A stretch of DNA of 36,562 nucleotides from JAEXOD01 sp937930275 (GCA_036733965.1 DAIMZL010000019.1:1-36562); one strand, 5' to 3'; shown: positions 9,430-18,037, numbered from the stretch's first letter. Notes: generated by a model from the sequence alone, not told the origin. Numbers and translations are program-made.

Positions 9430-10544
9430 AAATGAAAGGAATATCACGAGTATTTTTGAGCATTATTTTTGCCTTAGTAGTAATGGGCATTGTAATGATT
9501 TTAGGTGCAACATCAGGAATAAGTAAAAATTACTCGATGATTTTTAACCATTTAATTAAAGTCGGCGGTGCTATTGTTGTTTTAGTTGCAACAATGCTTA
9601 CACCTTACAATAAGTATCGAAAAGTATCAAAAATACTGTTGTTTGGTGGTTTATTATTACTAATTTATACTTTAATTGCGGGTATTAATATTAAAGGAGC
9701 ATCGCGCTGGATAAATATCGGCGGTTTTTCGTTTCAGCCTTCGGAGTTTGTTAAGATATTTATTGTTATTCATCTTGCAAATTTAATTGACAAAAAAGGA
9801 GAGATGATTACCGATTTTAAGCGAGGCTATTTGCCGGTTTTATTCTGGATATTTTTAACGGTATTTTTCATTATTTTACAACCGAATTTAAGTACTTCCA
9901 TATTAATTGTAACTGTAGGTTTTTCGTTGTTGTTTGTTTCAGGGGCAAGCTTAAAACATTTAATTATTACCCTTTCAATTGTGGCTGTTGTAGGTACGGG
10001 GGTAACAATGTCGTACAGTCATGGTAGAGCTCGAGTTAGTCAATTTTTGGGATTAACCGAAAAAACGGAAATTAATATTCAGTCTTACCAGGCAAATATA
10101 GCTTTGGGTAGCGGCGGATTGGACGGAAGGGGATTGGCAAAAAATAGACAAAGCGATTTGTTTTTACCGGAAGCCTACGGCGATTTTATATATGCAATTG
10201 TAGGCGAGCAATTTGGTTTTATAGGAACGGTTCTTGTTCTGATAGTTTTTATGTCTTTAATGGTGCTGGGGGTAATTATTTCATATAAGTGTAGGGATAG
10301 ATTTGGGCAGTTATTAGCTTTTGGTCTAACTTTGGTTATTAGTTTAAATGCCTTTGTTAATATGGCTGTAGTTTCGGGTGCATTACCCGTTACCGGTATT
10401 ACATTACCTTTTATCAGTTTTGGCGGAACATCTATATTGGCATTTTCCGGTGCTGTGGGTATTATTGTTAATATTGCTCTTACTTATGCCAGAGAAAAAG
10501 AAAATGAAATAGCTGCCGAGGTTGCAAATGAAATTACAAACTGA
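9426..10544 (+). CDS. ftsW: septal peptidoglycan glycosyltransferase FtsW (SEDS family)
   Basis: FtsW polymerises lipid II into glycan strands at the septum, paired with the class B PBP encoded at 2124-4118. The 372-residue polytopic protein shows SEDS hallmarks: 'GASRWINIGGFSFQPSEFVK' and, near the C-terminus, 'GALPVTGITLPFISFGGTS'. Roughly ten hydrophobic segments are visible. It starts ATGA-coupled to murD and its last codons overlap the murG start. A RodA assignment is possible by sequence alone, but the dcw location favours FtsW. Confidence 0.94.
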   Translation: MKMKGISRVFLSIIFALVVMGIVMILGATSGISKNYSMIFNHLIKVGGAIVVLVATMLTPYNKYRKVSKILLFGGLLLLIYTLIAGINIKGASRWINIGGFSFQPSEFVKIFIVIHLANLIDKKGEMITDFKRGYLPVLFWIFLTVFFIILQPNLSTSILIVTVGFSLLFVSGASLKHLIITLSIVAVVGTGVTMSYSHGRARVSQFLGLTEKTEINIQSYQANIALGSGGLDGRGLAKNRQSDLFLPEAYGDFIYAIVGEQFGFIGTVLVLIVFMSLMVLGVIISYKCRDRFGQLLAFGLTLVISLNAFVNMAVVSGALPVTGITLPFISFGGTSILAFSGAVGIIVNIALTYAREKENEIAAEVANEITN

Positions 10545-11643
10545 AGCTAAGTTTAATTATATATTTGCAGGCGGCGGAACCGGCGGTCATTTATTTCCGC
10601 TTGTTGCTGTTGCCGAACAAATAAAGTTTGAAATGCCTGATTCGGAAATTCTATTTGTAGGTACAAAAAATAAAATAGAATCAAGAGTAATTCCTAATTT
10701 AGGTTATAAATTCTTGCCGTTAAGTATTAGCGGAATGCCGAGAAAACTAAGTCCGGAATTGTTCTCGTTTTTCTTTAAGTTAATATTTTCAGTTATAAAA
10801 TCATTACAAATTTGTTTAAAATTTAAACCTCATGTTGCAATAGGTAGCGGTGCTTATGTTAGTGGTCCTATTATGTGGGCAGCAAAATTAACCGGTGCTA
10901 AAATTGTTTTATTAGAACAAAATAGCTATCCGGGTGTTACAAATAGATTGCTCGAAAAAAAAGCTGATAAAATTTATATTTCTTTTGAAGATTCAAAAAA
11001 ATACTTTAGATGCAAAGATAAATTATTTTTGTACGGTAATCCCCTTAGAATAAACATAACAAAAAATAATAAAGCGGATGCAAAAAGGTTATTCGGTTTG
11101 AATAATGAAAATGCTACTTTAGTTATTTTGGGGGGTAGTTTAGGTGCACGTAATATAAATACGGCTGTTGAAAAGAATTTGGATAAATTTAAGGAAAACA
11201 AAATAAACGTAATATGGCAGTGCGGAAATAATTATTACGATTTATTGGCAAAATATAATTGTGATACGGTAAAAGTATATCCGTTTATTAACAATATGGG
11301 TGAAGCTTATTCTGCTGCCGATTTAGTTATTGCGAGAGCAGGTGCAACAACAATTGCCGAAGCAGCATTTTTAGGGTTACCGGTTATTTTTATTCCTTCC
11401 CCAAACGTTACAGACGATCATCAGTATAAAAATGCTAAATCGCTTGCAGATAAAGGGGGAGCAATTGTAATTAGAGATAATGAAGCAGCGGATAATATGT
11501 TACCTGCGGTTTTAGAGATAATAAACGATAAAGATAAATTAGAAAATTTAGGTAAAAATATTAAGAATTTTGCGGGAATTGATACGGCAAAAAAAATTAG
11601 TGTCGAAATTATCGATTTGGCAAAAAATAAAAACAGGTTATAG
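10528..11643 (+). CDS. murG: UDP-GlcNAc:undecaprenyl-PP-MurNAc-pentapeptide GlcNAc transferase MurG
   Basis: MurG adds GlcNAc to lipid I on the cytoplasmic face of the membrane, giving lipid II. It is a GT-B glycosyltransferase. The 371-residue product has the N-terminal glycine-rich loop GGGTGGH (15-21), a second glycine loop 'LGGSLGARNIN', and the UDP-binding 'RAGATTIAEA' with 'PSPNVTDDHQ' in the C-terminal half. I place the start at the ATG at 10528, served by GAGG at 10518-10521; a TTG two codons upstream (10522) is less likely. It overlaps ftsW by 17 bases. Confidence 0.95.
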   Translation: MKLQTEAKFNYIFAGGGTGGHLFPLVAVAEQIKFEMPDSEILFVGTKNKIESRVIPNLGYKFLPLSISGMPRKLSPELFSFFFKLIFSVIKSLQICLKFKPHVAIGSGAYVSGPIMWAAKLTGAKIVLLEQNSYPGVTNRLLEKKADKIYISFEDSKKYFRCKDKLFLYGNPLRINITKNNKADAKRLFGLNNENATLVILGGSLGARNINTAVEKNLDKFKENKINVIWQCGNNYYDLLAKYNCDTVKVYPFINNMGEAYSAADLVIARAGATTIAEAAFLGLPVIFIPSPNVTDDHQYKNAKSLADKGGAIVIRDNEAADNMLPAVLEIINDKDKLENLGKNIKNFAGIDTAKKISVEIIDLAKNKNRL

Positions 11644-11644
11644 T

Positions 11645-13018
11645 ATGATTCACCAAGTTATTAAAAATATTCATTTTGTAGGTATAGGCGGAATAGGAAT
11701 GAGCGGAATTGCCGAAATTCTTTTAAGCCAAGGATTCAGCATATCAGGTAGTGATTTAAATGCAAGCGAAACAACGGAAAGATTGGAAAGTATAGGCGTA
11801 AAGGTTTTTATAGGGCATAATGCGGAAAATATTAAAGGAGCTGATGTTGTAGTATTTTCATCAGCGGTTGCTTTGCAAAATGTTGAAGTAAAGGCTGCTA
11901 TAGAAAAGAAAATTCCCGTTATTAAACGGAGCGAAATGCTTGCAGAATGCATGAGAATGAAGTACGGCATAGGCATTGCCGGAACTCACGGTAAAACCAC
12001 TACTACAAGCATGGTAGGGCTTGTATTGACTGAAGCTAATATTGATCCGACTATTATTGTTGGGGGTAAGCTAAGTAGTTTAGGCGGTACAAACGCAAGA
12101 TTAGGTAAAAGTGATTATATTGTTGTTGAAGCCGATGAATTTGACCGTACTTTTTTAAGATTAACCCCTTCAATAGCGGCAATAACTACACTTGAACGTG
12201 AACATCTTGATACTTACAAAGACTTGGAAGATATTAAAGGAGCTTTTGTTGAATTTGCAAACAAAGTGCCGTTTTTTGGATTTGTGGTATTGTGTTTAGA
12301 CGAACCTGCTTTGCAGGATATAATGCCTTCCATAAATAGACGTGTAATAACTTACGGAACTACAAGTCAAGCAGATGTAAAAGCAGTAGATATTAAACAC
12401 GATAAATATCAGTCTAAATTTACAGTTATTTATAAAGGTGAGGAATTAGGAAACATTACTTTAAGAGTTCCGGGATTACACGTTGTAAAAAACTCGCTTG
12501 TTGCCATTACAATAGCTAAAGAGTTGGGCGTTTCGTTTGATGTAATAAAAGAAGCATTGCTTAAATTTACGGGTGTTTACAGAAGATTTGAAACAAAATA
12601 CAATAAAGAGGTGCTTGTAATTGATGATTACGGGCATCATCCTACAGAAACAAACGCAACGCTTAATGCGATACGCAGCGGTTGGAAAAATAGACTTATT
12701 GCAATATTTCAACCGCATTTATATTCACGAACGCGTGATTTTTATGCCGAATTTGGCAGGTCATTTTTAAATAGTGATATTTTTATTTGTACGGATGTTT
12801 ATCCTGCTCGCGAAGAACCGATTGAAGGAATTACAGGGGAATTAATAGCCAATGCGGCTAAAAAATTTGGTCATAAAGAAGTATATTATGTGTCCGATAA
12901 AAATGAAATTCCTCAATTTCTAAAAGAAATTTATAAACCGGGTGATATAATTATTACGCTTGGTGCAGGCGATATTTGGAAGTATGGCGAACAATTTATA
13001 AAATTATTGAATAATTAG
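11645..13018 (+). CDS. murC: UDP-N-acetylmuramate:L-alanine ligase MurC
   Basis: MurC starts the stem peptide by adding L-alanine to UDP-MurNAc. From the ATG at 11645 the product is 457 residues, beginning 'MIHQVIKNIHFVGIGGIGMS', with the family's GIGGIGMSG nucleotide loop near residue 13, P-loop GTHGKTT (113-119), and 'DDYGHHPTE' in the C-terminal domain. The frame is open 75 bases further upstream inside murG, but that extension is not MurC-like. The start lies one base after the murG stop. Confidence 0.96.
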   Translation: MIHQVIKNIHFVGIGGIGMSGIAEILLSQGFSISGSDLNASETTERLESIGVKVFIGHNAENIKGADVVVFSSAVALQNVEVKAAIEKKIPVIKRSEMLAECMRMKYGIGIAGTHGKTTTTSMVGLVLTEANIDPTIIVGGKLSSLGGTNARLGKSDYIVVEADEFDRTFLRLTPSIAAITTLEREHLDTYKDLEDIKGAFVEFANKVPFFGFVVLCLDEPALQDIMPSINRRVITYGTTSQADVKAVDIKHDKYQSKFTVIYKGEELGNITLRVPGLHVVKNSLVAITIAKELGVSFDVIKEALLKFTGVYRRFETKYNKEVLVIDDYGHHPTETNATLNAIRSGWKNRLIAIFQPHLYSRTRDFYAEFGRSFLNSDIFICTDVYPAREEPIEGITGELIANAAKKFGHKEVYYVSDKNEIPQFLKEIYKPGDIIITLGAGDIWKYGEQFIKLLNN

Positions 13019-13020
13019 TC

Positions 13021-13815
13021 ATGTTTAAGAAAAAAAGTGCAAATAATAGGCTTTTTAGCATAATATTTTTATTATTTTTAATAGGAATATTATTATATTT
13101 GACTTTTAAATTAGAAGATAAAAATATATTAATTATCAGAAAAATTGAGATAAAAGGTGCCGATCATTTATCAAAAGAAGATTACTTTAATTTTGCAAAA
13201 TTTGATAAATATGACGATTATAAATACCTTAGTTTACCCATAATAAAAGACAGAATTATTAAACACCCGTATGTTGCGGATGCCGACGTTGAATTTGAAG
13301 GTACGGATAAAGTGATTGTTAACCTTAATGAAAAAGTTTTTGAAGCTCAGTACTTGGCAAGTAATAATAAAAATTACTTAATAACTAATAATTTTGAATT
13401 AGTGCCTGTATTACCAAATACTAAAAACTTGGACATGCCGATTATAAGCCATTCGGTTTCGGATAAAAATTACAAACCGCTTAAAAAATTGAACAAAAAA
13501 GATGATTTATTTACAGGGTTAAAGATAATTTCTGCACAAAAGTATTTAAACGAGGAATTATTCGGAAACCTTAACGAAATTGACTTGAATAACGGAAAAA
13601 CTATTATGATTGATTTTGATAATTTAGCTTATCCTATTCACGTTAACAGAGATGATATTGTAAAAAAAATGGTAGGTTTTAACGAGCTATATTCAACTAT
13701 GCAAGGTAGTATTGCCGGCGGAAATATAGAGTACATTGATATGAGATTTAGTAATAGAATATATTTAAAATTAACTGCTTCATCCAATAGTTCAAACGGA
13801 GAAAATAATGAGTAG
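13021..13815 (+). CDS. ftsQ: FtsQ/DivIB-type cell division protein
   Basis: FtsQ bridges the FtsL/FtsB subcomplex and the divisome. The 264-residue protein has a basic cytoplasmic N-terminus, one membrane helix (about 11-29), then a POTRA-like segment starting 'IRKIEIKGADHLSKEDY' and an FtsQ-type beta domain. The sequence is divergent, but position between murC and ftsA and the topology make the call firm. Its stop lies inside the ftsA start (ATGAGTAG, 13808-13815). The last 28 bases lie in the 55-bp block that is repeated after the assembly gap. Confidence 0.88.
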   Translation: MFKKKSANNRLFSIIFLLFLIGILLYLTFKLEDKNILIIRKIEIKGADHLSKEDYFNFAKFDKYDDYKYLSLPIIKDRIIKHPYVADADVEFEGTDKVIVNLNEKVFEAQYLASNNKNYLITNNFELVPVLPNTKNLDMPIISHSVSDKNYKPLKKLNKKDDLFTGLKIISAQKYLNEELFGNLNEIDLNNGKTIMIDFDNLAYPIHVNRDDIVKKMVGFNELYSTMQGSIAGGNIEYIDMRFSNRIYLKLTASSNSSNGENNE

Positions 13816-13997
13816 GAATATTATTGCCGGATTGGATATTGGNNNNNNNNNNNNNNNNNNNNNNNNNNNNNNNNNNNNNNNNNNNNNNNNNNNNNNNNNN
13901 NNNNNNNNNNNNNNNNNNNNNNNNNNNNNNNNNNNNNNNNNNTAGTTCAAACGGAGAAAATAATGAGTAGGAATATTATTGCCGGATTGGATATTGG
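13788..13997. other. assembly gap (100 N) flanked by identical 55-bp repeats
   Basis: Ns fill 13843-13942, exactly 100. The 55 bases before the gap (13788-13842) are identical to the 55 bases after it (13943-13997). Both copies contain the end of ftsQ and the first codons of ftsA. The simplest reading is two contigs sharing a 55-base k-mer that the scaffolder padded with a default gap instead of merging. Removing 155 bases gives a continuous ftsQ-ftsA junction with an 8-base overlap. Confidence 0.93.
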
Positions 13998-15309
13998 AAC
14001 AACAAAAGTATGTGTTCTTTTAGCAGAAGTTTTTAGAGGTAAAACTAAAATAATAAACGTTGGTGAAGCCGCAAGCGAAGGATTAAACCGCGGTTTGGTT
14101 GCTAACATTAACAGAACTGCTGCCGCAATAAAAACGGCAATGACAAATGCCTTAGAAACTGCCGAACTATCCGAAGACGAAATTAAAAATATGCGAATTT
14201 ATGCCGGCGTTGCCGGTGAACATATTAATGCAATGAAACATATTAACTATGTTACAATTCGCAACGACGAACACGAAATAACGGTAGAGGACTTAGAGAG
14301 ACTACGTGCTGATATTAAATTAATAGAACACCCTTCCGATAGGAAGATTTTACACATTATTCCTATTGAGTATATTATTGACGGAGTAAAAGGATTTGAT
14401 GACCCGATAGGTAATACCGGTAAAAAATTAGAAGCTACAAGTCATATTGTTTTTGCGGCTACTGCTGCATTAAATAATATTAAAAGATCTGTTGAACGAG
14501 CCGGTTATATTGTTGCTGATTACAAATTGCAACCTATTGCCAGCAGTCTCTCTGTTTTGGATGAAAACGAAAGAGACCTTGGCGTATGTATGATTGATAT
14601 TGGCGGCGGTACAACGGATATAGCCGTATTTATTAACAAAAGCATACGCGATACAAGCGTTATTGGTATTGCAGGTAACCAAGTAACCAACGATATTAGG
14701 GAAACTTTATCGATAGTTACAACTGAAGCAGAAAGAGTTAAAAAACAGTTTGGTTTTGCTACCGAAGAAGCAATTATTAAGCCTGACGAAGAAATATTTA
14801 TTAACCGTACAGGCGGAAGAGGAATGGTAAAAATTCCGATTACCTTGTTAACTCAAATTATACGAGCAAGAATGAAAGAGTTATTTGAGTTAATTGATAG
14901 AGATTTGAAGAAAAAAGGATTAAAAGATAAACTAACAAGCGGAATAGTTTTAACCGGCGGGGGTTCGTTATTACGCGGATGCGACGAATTGGCTGCCGAG
15001 GTTTTCGGAATACCTACGCGAATAGGAATACCGCTGGATGAAAGCGGAAAAGTAGGACGTCCGGAATATGCAACAGTTGCCGGTTTAATTTTACCCTTCC
15101 CCGGTTCAGCATATAATTTTAAGGATGAACCGATTGAACAAGTAGGAAATTCTAAGGTAAAAGAAACAAAAGCAACAAAACAAGAAAAGCCGAAAAAAGA
15201 AAAATCAAAAGCAAAAGATTTGGTCGATAATATAAAATTACCGAATGATTTTACTGATAAAATGCAGGCTTTGATAAATAAGATTAAAGACTTTTTAAAT
15301 GATATATAG
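13963..15309 (+). CDS. ftsA: cell division protein FtsA
   Basis: FtsA is an actin-like ATPase that tethers FtsZ to the membrane and recruits later division proteins. The 448-residue product has the actin-fold phosphate loops 'GLDIGTTKVCVL' (about 8-19), 'IDIGGGTTDIAVF' and 'TGGGSLLRG', plus the 1C subdomain. The C-terminus is a Lys/Glu-rich linker followed by a probable amphipathic helix (last ~20 residues), the usual membrane-targeting sequence. The same start also appears at 13808, before the assembly gap, as a truncated duplicate; the true gene probably runs unbroken from there. ftsZ follows after 18 bases. Confidence 0.95.
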   Translation: MSRNIIAGLDIGTTKVCVLLAEVFRGKTKIINVGEAASEGLNRGLVANINRTAAAIKTAMTNALETAELSEDEIKNMRIYAGVAGEHINAMKHINYVTIRNDEHEITVEDLERLRADIKLIEHPSDRKILHIIPIEYIIDGVKGFDDPIGNTGKKLEATSHIVFAATAALNNIKRSVERAGYIVADYKLQPIASSLSVLDENERDLGVCMIDIGGGTTDIAVFINKSIRDTSVIGIAGNQVTNDIRETLSIVTTEAERVKKQFGFATEEAIIKPDEEIFINRTGGRGMVKIPITLLTQIIRARMKELFELIDRDLKKKGLKDKLTSGIVLTGGGSLLRGCDELAAEVFGIPTRIGIPLDESGKVGRPEYATVAGLILPFPGSAYNFKDEPIEQVGNSKVKETKATKQEKPKKEKSKAKDLVDNIKLPNDFTDKMQALINKIKDFLNDI

Positions 15310-15327
15310 ACCACAACAGGAGGCAAT

Positions 15328-16644
15328 ATGCACAAATTTGCAACTTTAGCAACAGAAGAAAAGAAAACAAATGCTGCAGTTCTAAAGGTAGTAGGGGTTG
15401 GCGGCGGCGGTTGCAATGCCATTGAGTATATGATTAAGAAAGGATTAAACGGTGTAGAATATATTGCCGTAAATACCGATGCCCAAGCATTATTAACTAA
15501 CTCTGCTAATCATAAAGTACAGATTGGTGTTAATATTACAAAAGGTCTTGGCGCCGGTGCTGATCCTACAATCGGAAAAAAATCAGCAGAAGAAGACCGT
15601 GAAAGAATAACAAAAGTATTGGAAGGTGCCAATATGGTATTTATTGCCTGCGGTATGGGGGGAGGAACCGGAACCGGTGCTGCACCCATGATCGCTTCAA
15701 TAGCTCGTCATATGGGTATTTTAACAGTCGGTATAGTTACTAAGCCTTTCAAATGGGAAGGCAAAAAACGTATGCTTAATGCCGAAAAAGGGATTCAAGA
15801 ATTAAGTCAATACGTAGATAGTATGATTGTTATTCCTAATAGTCGTTTAATTTCGCTAATTGAAAAAGGAACAGCTGCATTAGATGCTTTTGAAAAACCG
15901 AATGATGTTTTATATCAAGCAACCCGTGGTATAGCAGATATAATTACTTATACGGGTGTAATAAATGTAGATTTTGCAGACGTTAAAACCGTTATGGCTA
16001 ACGGCGGAACCGCTTTAATGGGTATTGGTATTGCCGCAGGCGATAATCGCTCAATACAAGCTGCAGAAAACGCAATATCCAGTCCTTTATTGGAAGGTAT
16101 GAACATAAAAGGTGCTCGTAGAATATTATTAAATGTTACAAGCGGTAAAGATTACTCAATGGATGAAATTGAAACCGGTAACGATGTAATATTTAAAGCT
16201 GCAGGTGACGAAGCCGATATTATCTTTGGCTGGGTTGTTAATGAAGAAATGTCTGATAAAGTTTCTTATACGGTTATTGCAACCGGATTTGAGCAAGTAA
16301 ACCAAAACGAAATTCCGGCAGCTCCGGAAGTTACAAATATTCCGCAGGCTACTGCTTCAGCTAAACAGACCGTTACAAATCAAGCTCCAAAAATTCAAGA
16401 AGTAAAACAACCGGTTTCTTATTCGGAACAATCGTTTGAACCCGAAGACCTTAATATACCGGCATATTTACGCAATGCAAGTAAAAAACAATCGTTGGAA
16501 GATAACTCGGATTTTATAGCAGTCGGTTATAAAGTTGAAACTTTAATTTCCGATTCGTTAAATCCGACTATTGAAACTACACACACTATTGATGATATAG
16601 ACGAATTAGACAGCAGCTCGTTTTTACGCAGAATGACTGATTAG
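15328..16644 (+). CDS. ftsZ: cell division GTPase FtsZ
   Basis: FtsZ is the tubulin homologue that assembles the Z ring. The 438-residue product has the GTP-binding GGGTGTG (111-117), the T7 loop N213-VDFAD218 needed for GTP hydrolysis, and a disordered linker after about residue 322. An excellent ribosome site (AGGAGG, 15318-15323) precedes the ATG, suggesting high expression. Unusually, two segments resemble the conserved C-terminal peptide: 'EDLNIPAYLRNAS' (373-385) and the true terminus 'DELDSSSFLRRMTD' (425-438). A terminator follows at 16659-16703. Confidence 0.97.
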   Translation: MHKFATLATEEKKTNAAVLKVVGVGGGGCNAIEYMIKKGLNGVEYIAVNTDAQALLTNSANHKVQIGVNITKGLGAGADPTIGKKSAEEDRERITKVLEGANMVFIACGMGGGTGTGAAPMIASIARHMGILTVGIVTKPFKWEGKKRMLNAEKGIQELSQYVDSMIVIPNSRLISLIEKGTAALDAFEKPNDVLYQATRGIADIITYTGVINVDFADVKTVMANGGTALMGIGIAAGDNRSIQAAENAISSPLLEGMNIKGARRILLNVTSGKDYSMDEIETGNDVIFKAAGDEADIIFGWVVNEEMSDKVSYTVIATGFEQVNQNEIPAAPEVTNIPQATASAKQTVTNQAPKIQEVKQPVSYSEQSFEPEDLNIPAYLRNASKKQSLEDNSDFIAVGYKVETLISDSLNPTIETTHTIDDIDELDSSSFLRRMTD

Positions 16645-16658
16645 TTTTTATTTAAAAA

Positions 16659-16703
16659 CCGCTCCCGAAGGCTTCTGTTGTGGTCTTTAGTTTTTGGGAG
16701 CGG
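16659..16703. terminator. intrinsic terminator between ftsZ and the convergent gene
   Basis: CCGCTCCC (16659-16666) pairs with GGGAGCGG (16696-16703) around a 29-base loop that itself contains a small GAAG-G-CTTC hairpin. Followed on the minus strand by TTTTT, and on the plus strand by a weaker AT-rich tail. It lies between convergent genes, so it probably stops transcription from both sides. Confidence 0.75.
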
Positions 16704-16713
16704 ATTTAATATT

Positions 16714-17304
16714 TTAGACCGCAGAAGGTTTTTGTTTTACCACAACTTCGTTAATAATTGATAATTTTTCTTTAACTTTATCAACTAATTTCTTAATATT
16801 TTCTTCCAAGTTTAATTCGGCACCAAATTCAAATCCTTTTTTAAAAGGGTAATATTTTATTTTTCCATAAATCTTTTGTTGTTTTTGATAGTAAATTATT
16901 ACGTGTTTTTTATAAGGGAATATGCCTAAATATACATGGTTATTTAACGTATCCGAAATTTGATAGAATTTTGTTTCGGGAATAAAATCTTTTAGCAGTA
17001 AGAAACTTAAATTAGTTAAATTGCTTTTGTAAATGCTCATAATCTTATACTTTAAATGAACACAAAGGTTGTTAATAACTAACAGAGTCGGTTTGTTATA
17101 TGTGCAAGTGCAAACACCGATAGGAAGCAATATTTTATATTCTTTGTAATTAGTTGTTATTTGGGGGCTATCTGATAATTCGCTTAAAATATGAAAATAT
17201 TCAGCCCCTTCAAACGAAAAATAATATTTATTCTCCGCATCTCGTAAATCATTAATAAATAATGAATCTGAATTAAATCCGGATTTGGAAGATTTAAGAA
17301 GCAT
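16714..17304 (-). CDS. hypothetical protein, operon partner of the S24 repressor
   Basis: The function of this 196-residue protein is not recognised. It has no signal peptide or clear membrane helix. It is rich in Tyr, Lys and Ile with alternating hydrophobic stretches, suggesting a soluble alpha/beta or beta-rich fold, and its last ~40 residues are helical and charged. It overlaps the S24 repressor gene by 11 bases, so the two are almost certainly cotranscribed and translationally coupled. Position suggests a regulatory partner, or an effector controlled by the repressor, but this is inference only. Confidence 0.75.
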   Translation of the reverse strand: MLLKSSKSGFNSDSLFINDLRDAENKYYFSFEGAEYFHILSELSDSPQITTNYKEYKILLPIGVCTCTYNKPTLLVINNLCVHLKYKIMSIYKSNLTNLSFLLLKDFIPETKFYQISDTLNNHVYLGIFPYKKHVIIYYQKQQKIYGKIKYYPFKKGFEFGAELNLEENIKKLVDKVKEKLSIINEVVVKQKPSAV

Positions 17305-17977
17305 TGTAAGTACGAGCCGTTAAGAATATTGCAACAACGGGATATAGTTTTACTTTATCTTTTTCCACGCAAATAGGTGTTTCCGAACTATTTGCAGAAT
17401 GAAGCCAAATTATATTTGGTGCCATTTCGTTATAATTTAATATTTTAATTGCTCCTTTTGTCTTATCCCATCTTGCGGCAACCGGACGACCAATTTCGGG
17501 CTTTTTGCTAAAACTAATTAAAGCAACATCTCCCGGTTGAATAATAGGAGTCATCGAATATCCGAATTCTTTATCAATCATTAATAAAGCATGATCATTT
17601 GGGTTATAATCTATTACCATTTTTTGTATCCAATCGGATAAATCAACAACATCGGCTTTTCCTGCGGGAATAGTACCTAAAACAGGAAATTCCAAAAAAC
17701 GGGGTAATTCGTTAATTTCTGCCAAATCGTTTGGTATATAAATAGAATTATCGGAGCTTTTGCTAAAGTTGTTTTGTCGGGTGGTATCACCCAAAAGCAG
17801 CCAGTTTATGTCGCAACCCATTGCAGCCAGCTTTTGCAATATTTCACCTCCGGGCGATACGGTATCGTTAAAGTATCTATATAAATTTTCTCGTCCTATA
17901 CCAAGTTCTTTTGAAAACTCTGTAAAAGAGGAGTAATTTTTTTCGGCAAAATTCTTTAATCTTTTTCCAAGTGTCAT
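17294..17977 (-). CDS. phage-type repressor with HTH and self-cleaving S24 (LexA-like) domain
   Basis: The 227-residue protein combines an N-terminal helix-turn-helix (about 1-62, 'ELGIGRENLYRYFN') with a C-terminal S24 peptidase domain. The autocleavage elements are intact: a scissile Ala105-Gly106 in 'GTIPAGKADV', catalytic Ser141 in 'YSMTP' and Lys178 in 'AIKIL'. In LexA/CI proteins this dyad allows RecA-stimulated self-cleavage and derepression. Two related palindromes lie just upstream (17987-18003 and 18020-18037) as candidate operators. It is divergent from a Mor-like gene and could be phage-derived or a domesticated SOS-type switch. Confidence 0.9.
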   Translation of the reverse strand: MTLGKRLKNFAEKNYSSFTEFSKELGIGRENLYRYFNDTVSPGGEILQKLAAMGCDINWLLLGDTTRQNNFSKSSDNSIYIPNDLAEINELPRFLEFPVLGTIPAGKADVVDLSDWIQKMVIDYNPNDHALLMIDKEFGYSMTPIIQPGDVALISFSKKPEIGRPVAARWDKTKGAIKILNYNEMAPNIIWLHSANSSETPICVEKDKVKLYPVVAIFLTARTYNAS

Positions 17978-17986
17978 AAGTTTATC

Positions 17987-18003
17987 AAAAATGTTACATT
18001 TTT
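17987..18003. promoter_or_regulatory. palindromic operator candidate O1
   Basis: AAAAATGT-T-ACATTTTT is a perfect 8-1-8 inverted repeat 10 bases upstream of the S24 repressor start, placed where autoregulation would act. It shares half-sites AAAAATG and CATTTTT with the second site at 18020-18037. Confidence 0.6.
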
Positions 18004-18005
18004 AC

Positions 18006-18036
18006 TTGATTATTGTTTCAAAAATGAATACATTTG
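18006..18036 (+). promoter_or_regulatory. Bacteroidota-type promoter of the Mor-like gene
   Basis: TTG at 18006-18008, a 20-base spacer, then TACATTTG at 18029-18036 exactly matches the Bacteroidota -33/-7 pattern TTG-N(19-21)-TAnnTTTG. Transcription would begin near 18043, about 47 bases before the ATG at 18090. Confidence 0.6.
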
Positions 18037-18037
18037 T
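18020..18037. promoter_or_regulatory. operator candidate O2 overlapping the -7 element
   Basis: AAAAATG (18020-18026), four bases, then CATTTGT (18031-18037) repeats the O1 half-sites with one mismatch. Within it ATACATTTGTAT (18028-18039) is itself a perfect palindrome. O2 covers the -7 box of the Mor-like promoter and is spaced about 33 bp from O1, roughly three helical turns. A repressor bound here would shut off the Mor-like gene. Confidence 0.5.

Noticed and set aside
11570..11644. Longer murC start inside murG
   Set aside because: The extra 25 residues are basic and not MurC-like; the ATG at 11645 gives the canonical N-terminus one base after murG.
13808..13842. Apparent second, truncated ftsA gene before the gap
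   Set aside because: Identical to the true ftsA start after the gap within a 55-base repeat; an assembly overlap rather than a duplication.
14853..15422. 189-residue minus-strand open frame
   Set aside because: Lies wholly across ftsA and the ftsZ start, with shadow-like composition and no ribosome site or motif.
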